This document shows, in pieces, positions 5,200 through 5,684 of a DNA stretch of 5,684 nt (the stretch's first letter is position 1; the number at the start of each line of letters is the position of its first letter). Location: the NCBI GenBank assembly GCA_011372335.1, contig DRSY01000096.1, forward strand, positions 1-5,684, given 5' to 3'. The stretch is from Candidatus Woesearchaeota archaeon (GTDB lineage Archaea > Nanobdellota > Nanobdellia > Woesearchaeales > SM23-78). Below the pieces are notes generated by a model. That model was given only the letters and a program-made list of their open reading frames with translations, did not search any database and was not told the origin of the DNA. The position numbers and the translations under genes are program-made.

Positions 5200-5511
5200 A
5201 TGATAACTGAACTCACAGAGGAGAATTTTGAACACCTAACCAGGCAAGGGAAAGTGATAATTGACTTCTACGCCGAGTGGTGCGGTCCTTGTAAAGTAAT
5301 GGAACCAGTATTAGAAGAGGTAAGCAAGGAATTCAAAGATATTAATTTCTTCAAGATTAACGTGGATTCTAATCACCAACCCGCCCTCATCCACTCTGTT
5401 AGGAGCATACCCACGATTATATTCTTAAAAAACGGTAACGAAGTGGATAGGATTATGGGAGTTACTCAGGAAGAAGAGTTTAAGAAGAGGATAACCCAGG
5501 CTTTTAAATAA
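5200..5511 (+). CDS. trxA: Thioredoxin
   Basis: This small cytoplasmic dithiol protein reduces disulfides in target proteins and is itself reduced by thioredoxin reductase. Its 103 residues are the normal length of a single thioredoxin domain with no signal peptide or extra domain. The strand IDFYAEWCGPC carries the classic active site W27-C28-G-P-C31, with the buried acid D22 ahead of it. K52 in FKINVD matches the conserved lysine, and SIPT (69-72) supplies cis-proline P71 opposite the active site. FLKNG (75-79) is the usual turn. The C-terminus is a charged amphipathic helix. A near-perfect ribosome binding site abuts the ATG. The reductase gene lies just upstream on the same strand, which makes it the likely partner. 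Codon use looks like that of the neighbours, and nothing suggests recent transfer. The family is certain; the symbol is by analogy with bacteria. Confidence 0.95.
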   Translation: MITELTEENFEHLTRQGKVIIDFYAEWCGPCKVMEPVLEEVSKEFKDINFFKINVDSNHQPALIHSVRSIPTIIFLKNGNEVDRIMGVTQEEEFKKRITQAFK

Positions 5512-5643
5512 GGATAAAAATAATAATCTCTGATTAATCTCTTTTAAAAACAGAATGCTCCAATTAAAGCAGAAAAGAATATCTTTCTAAAAACCCTTAT
5601 TCTTAAAACAAAGATTATAAGTGGGAATATCCAAAATATTAAT

Positions 5644-5670
5644 AATATCAAAAAAACAAATATCAAAAAA
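5644..5670. repeat. Short direct repeat AATATCAAAAAA, two copies 15 bp apart
   Basis: Identical 12-bp copies occupy 5644-5655 and 5659-5670 near the window edge, in the AT-rich tail after thioredoxin (5512-5684). No gene is visible in that tail. An ATTATAAG element at 5614-5621 could be a promoter for a gene beyond the window. Low sequence complexity limits confidence. Confidence 0.35.
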
Positions 5671-5684
5671 TAGTTAGAAATAAC

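Noticed and set aside
5631..5650. AT-only palindrome ATATT-AAT-AATAT near the window end
   Set aside because: Five A/T pairs in such AT-rich sequence are expected by chance, and no start or terminator is associated with it.
5512..5684. Search for a further gene start at the right edge
   Set aside because: Neither strand offers a start with a ribosome binding site and an open frame; only a weak TATA-like element is present.

Overview
The window looks archaeal, at moderate to high confidence, and possibly from a small-genome (DPANN-like) lineage, though that second step is only an impression. TATA boxes lie at the archaeal distance from candidate starts. GGTGA-type ribosome binding sites match the archaeal 16S tail. 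Oligo-T tracts follow genes, and the isoleucyl-tRNA synthetase has an archaeal-style sequence. The DNA is AT-rich, most strongly between genes.

Layout. Positions 1-2375 (minus) hold the first 791 codons of isoleucyl-tRNA synthetase, cut by the window edge. Positions 2376-2860 are a 485-bp gap with paired T-tract repeats, a 7-bp inverted repeat and two mutually antisense micro-ORFs that each encode a membrane-helix-like peptide. Positions 2861-3757 (minus; a longer start at 3796 is possible) encode an unrecognised protein in which I can read the full metal-ligand pattern of the arginase (ureohydrolase) fold. Positions 3758-4057 are a divergent, A-rich intergenic region with an 11-bp tandem repeat. 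Positions 4058-4984 (plus) encode a thioredoxin reductase. Positions 4985-5199 hold a T-rich terminator-like tract, a 14-bp bulged inverted repeat and a promoter. Positions 5200-5511 (plus) encode a thioredoxin with a WCGPC active site. The remaining 173 bp appear non-coding.

How the genes relate. Thioredoxin reductase and thioredoxin form a complete NADPH-to-dithiol relay encoded side by side, each apparently with its own promoter. The arginase-fold gene is transcribed away from them, and ileS lies downstream of it on the same strand across a gap too wide for a tight operon. No mobile element, CRISPR array, tRNA or rRNA is visible. The points most worth following are the divergent arginase-fold protein, the unusual catalytic motifs of the IleRS, the antisense micro-ORF pair, and the inverted repeats before the thioredoxin genes.
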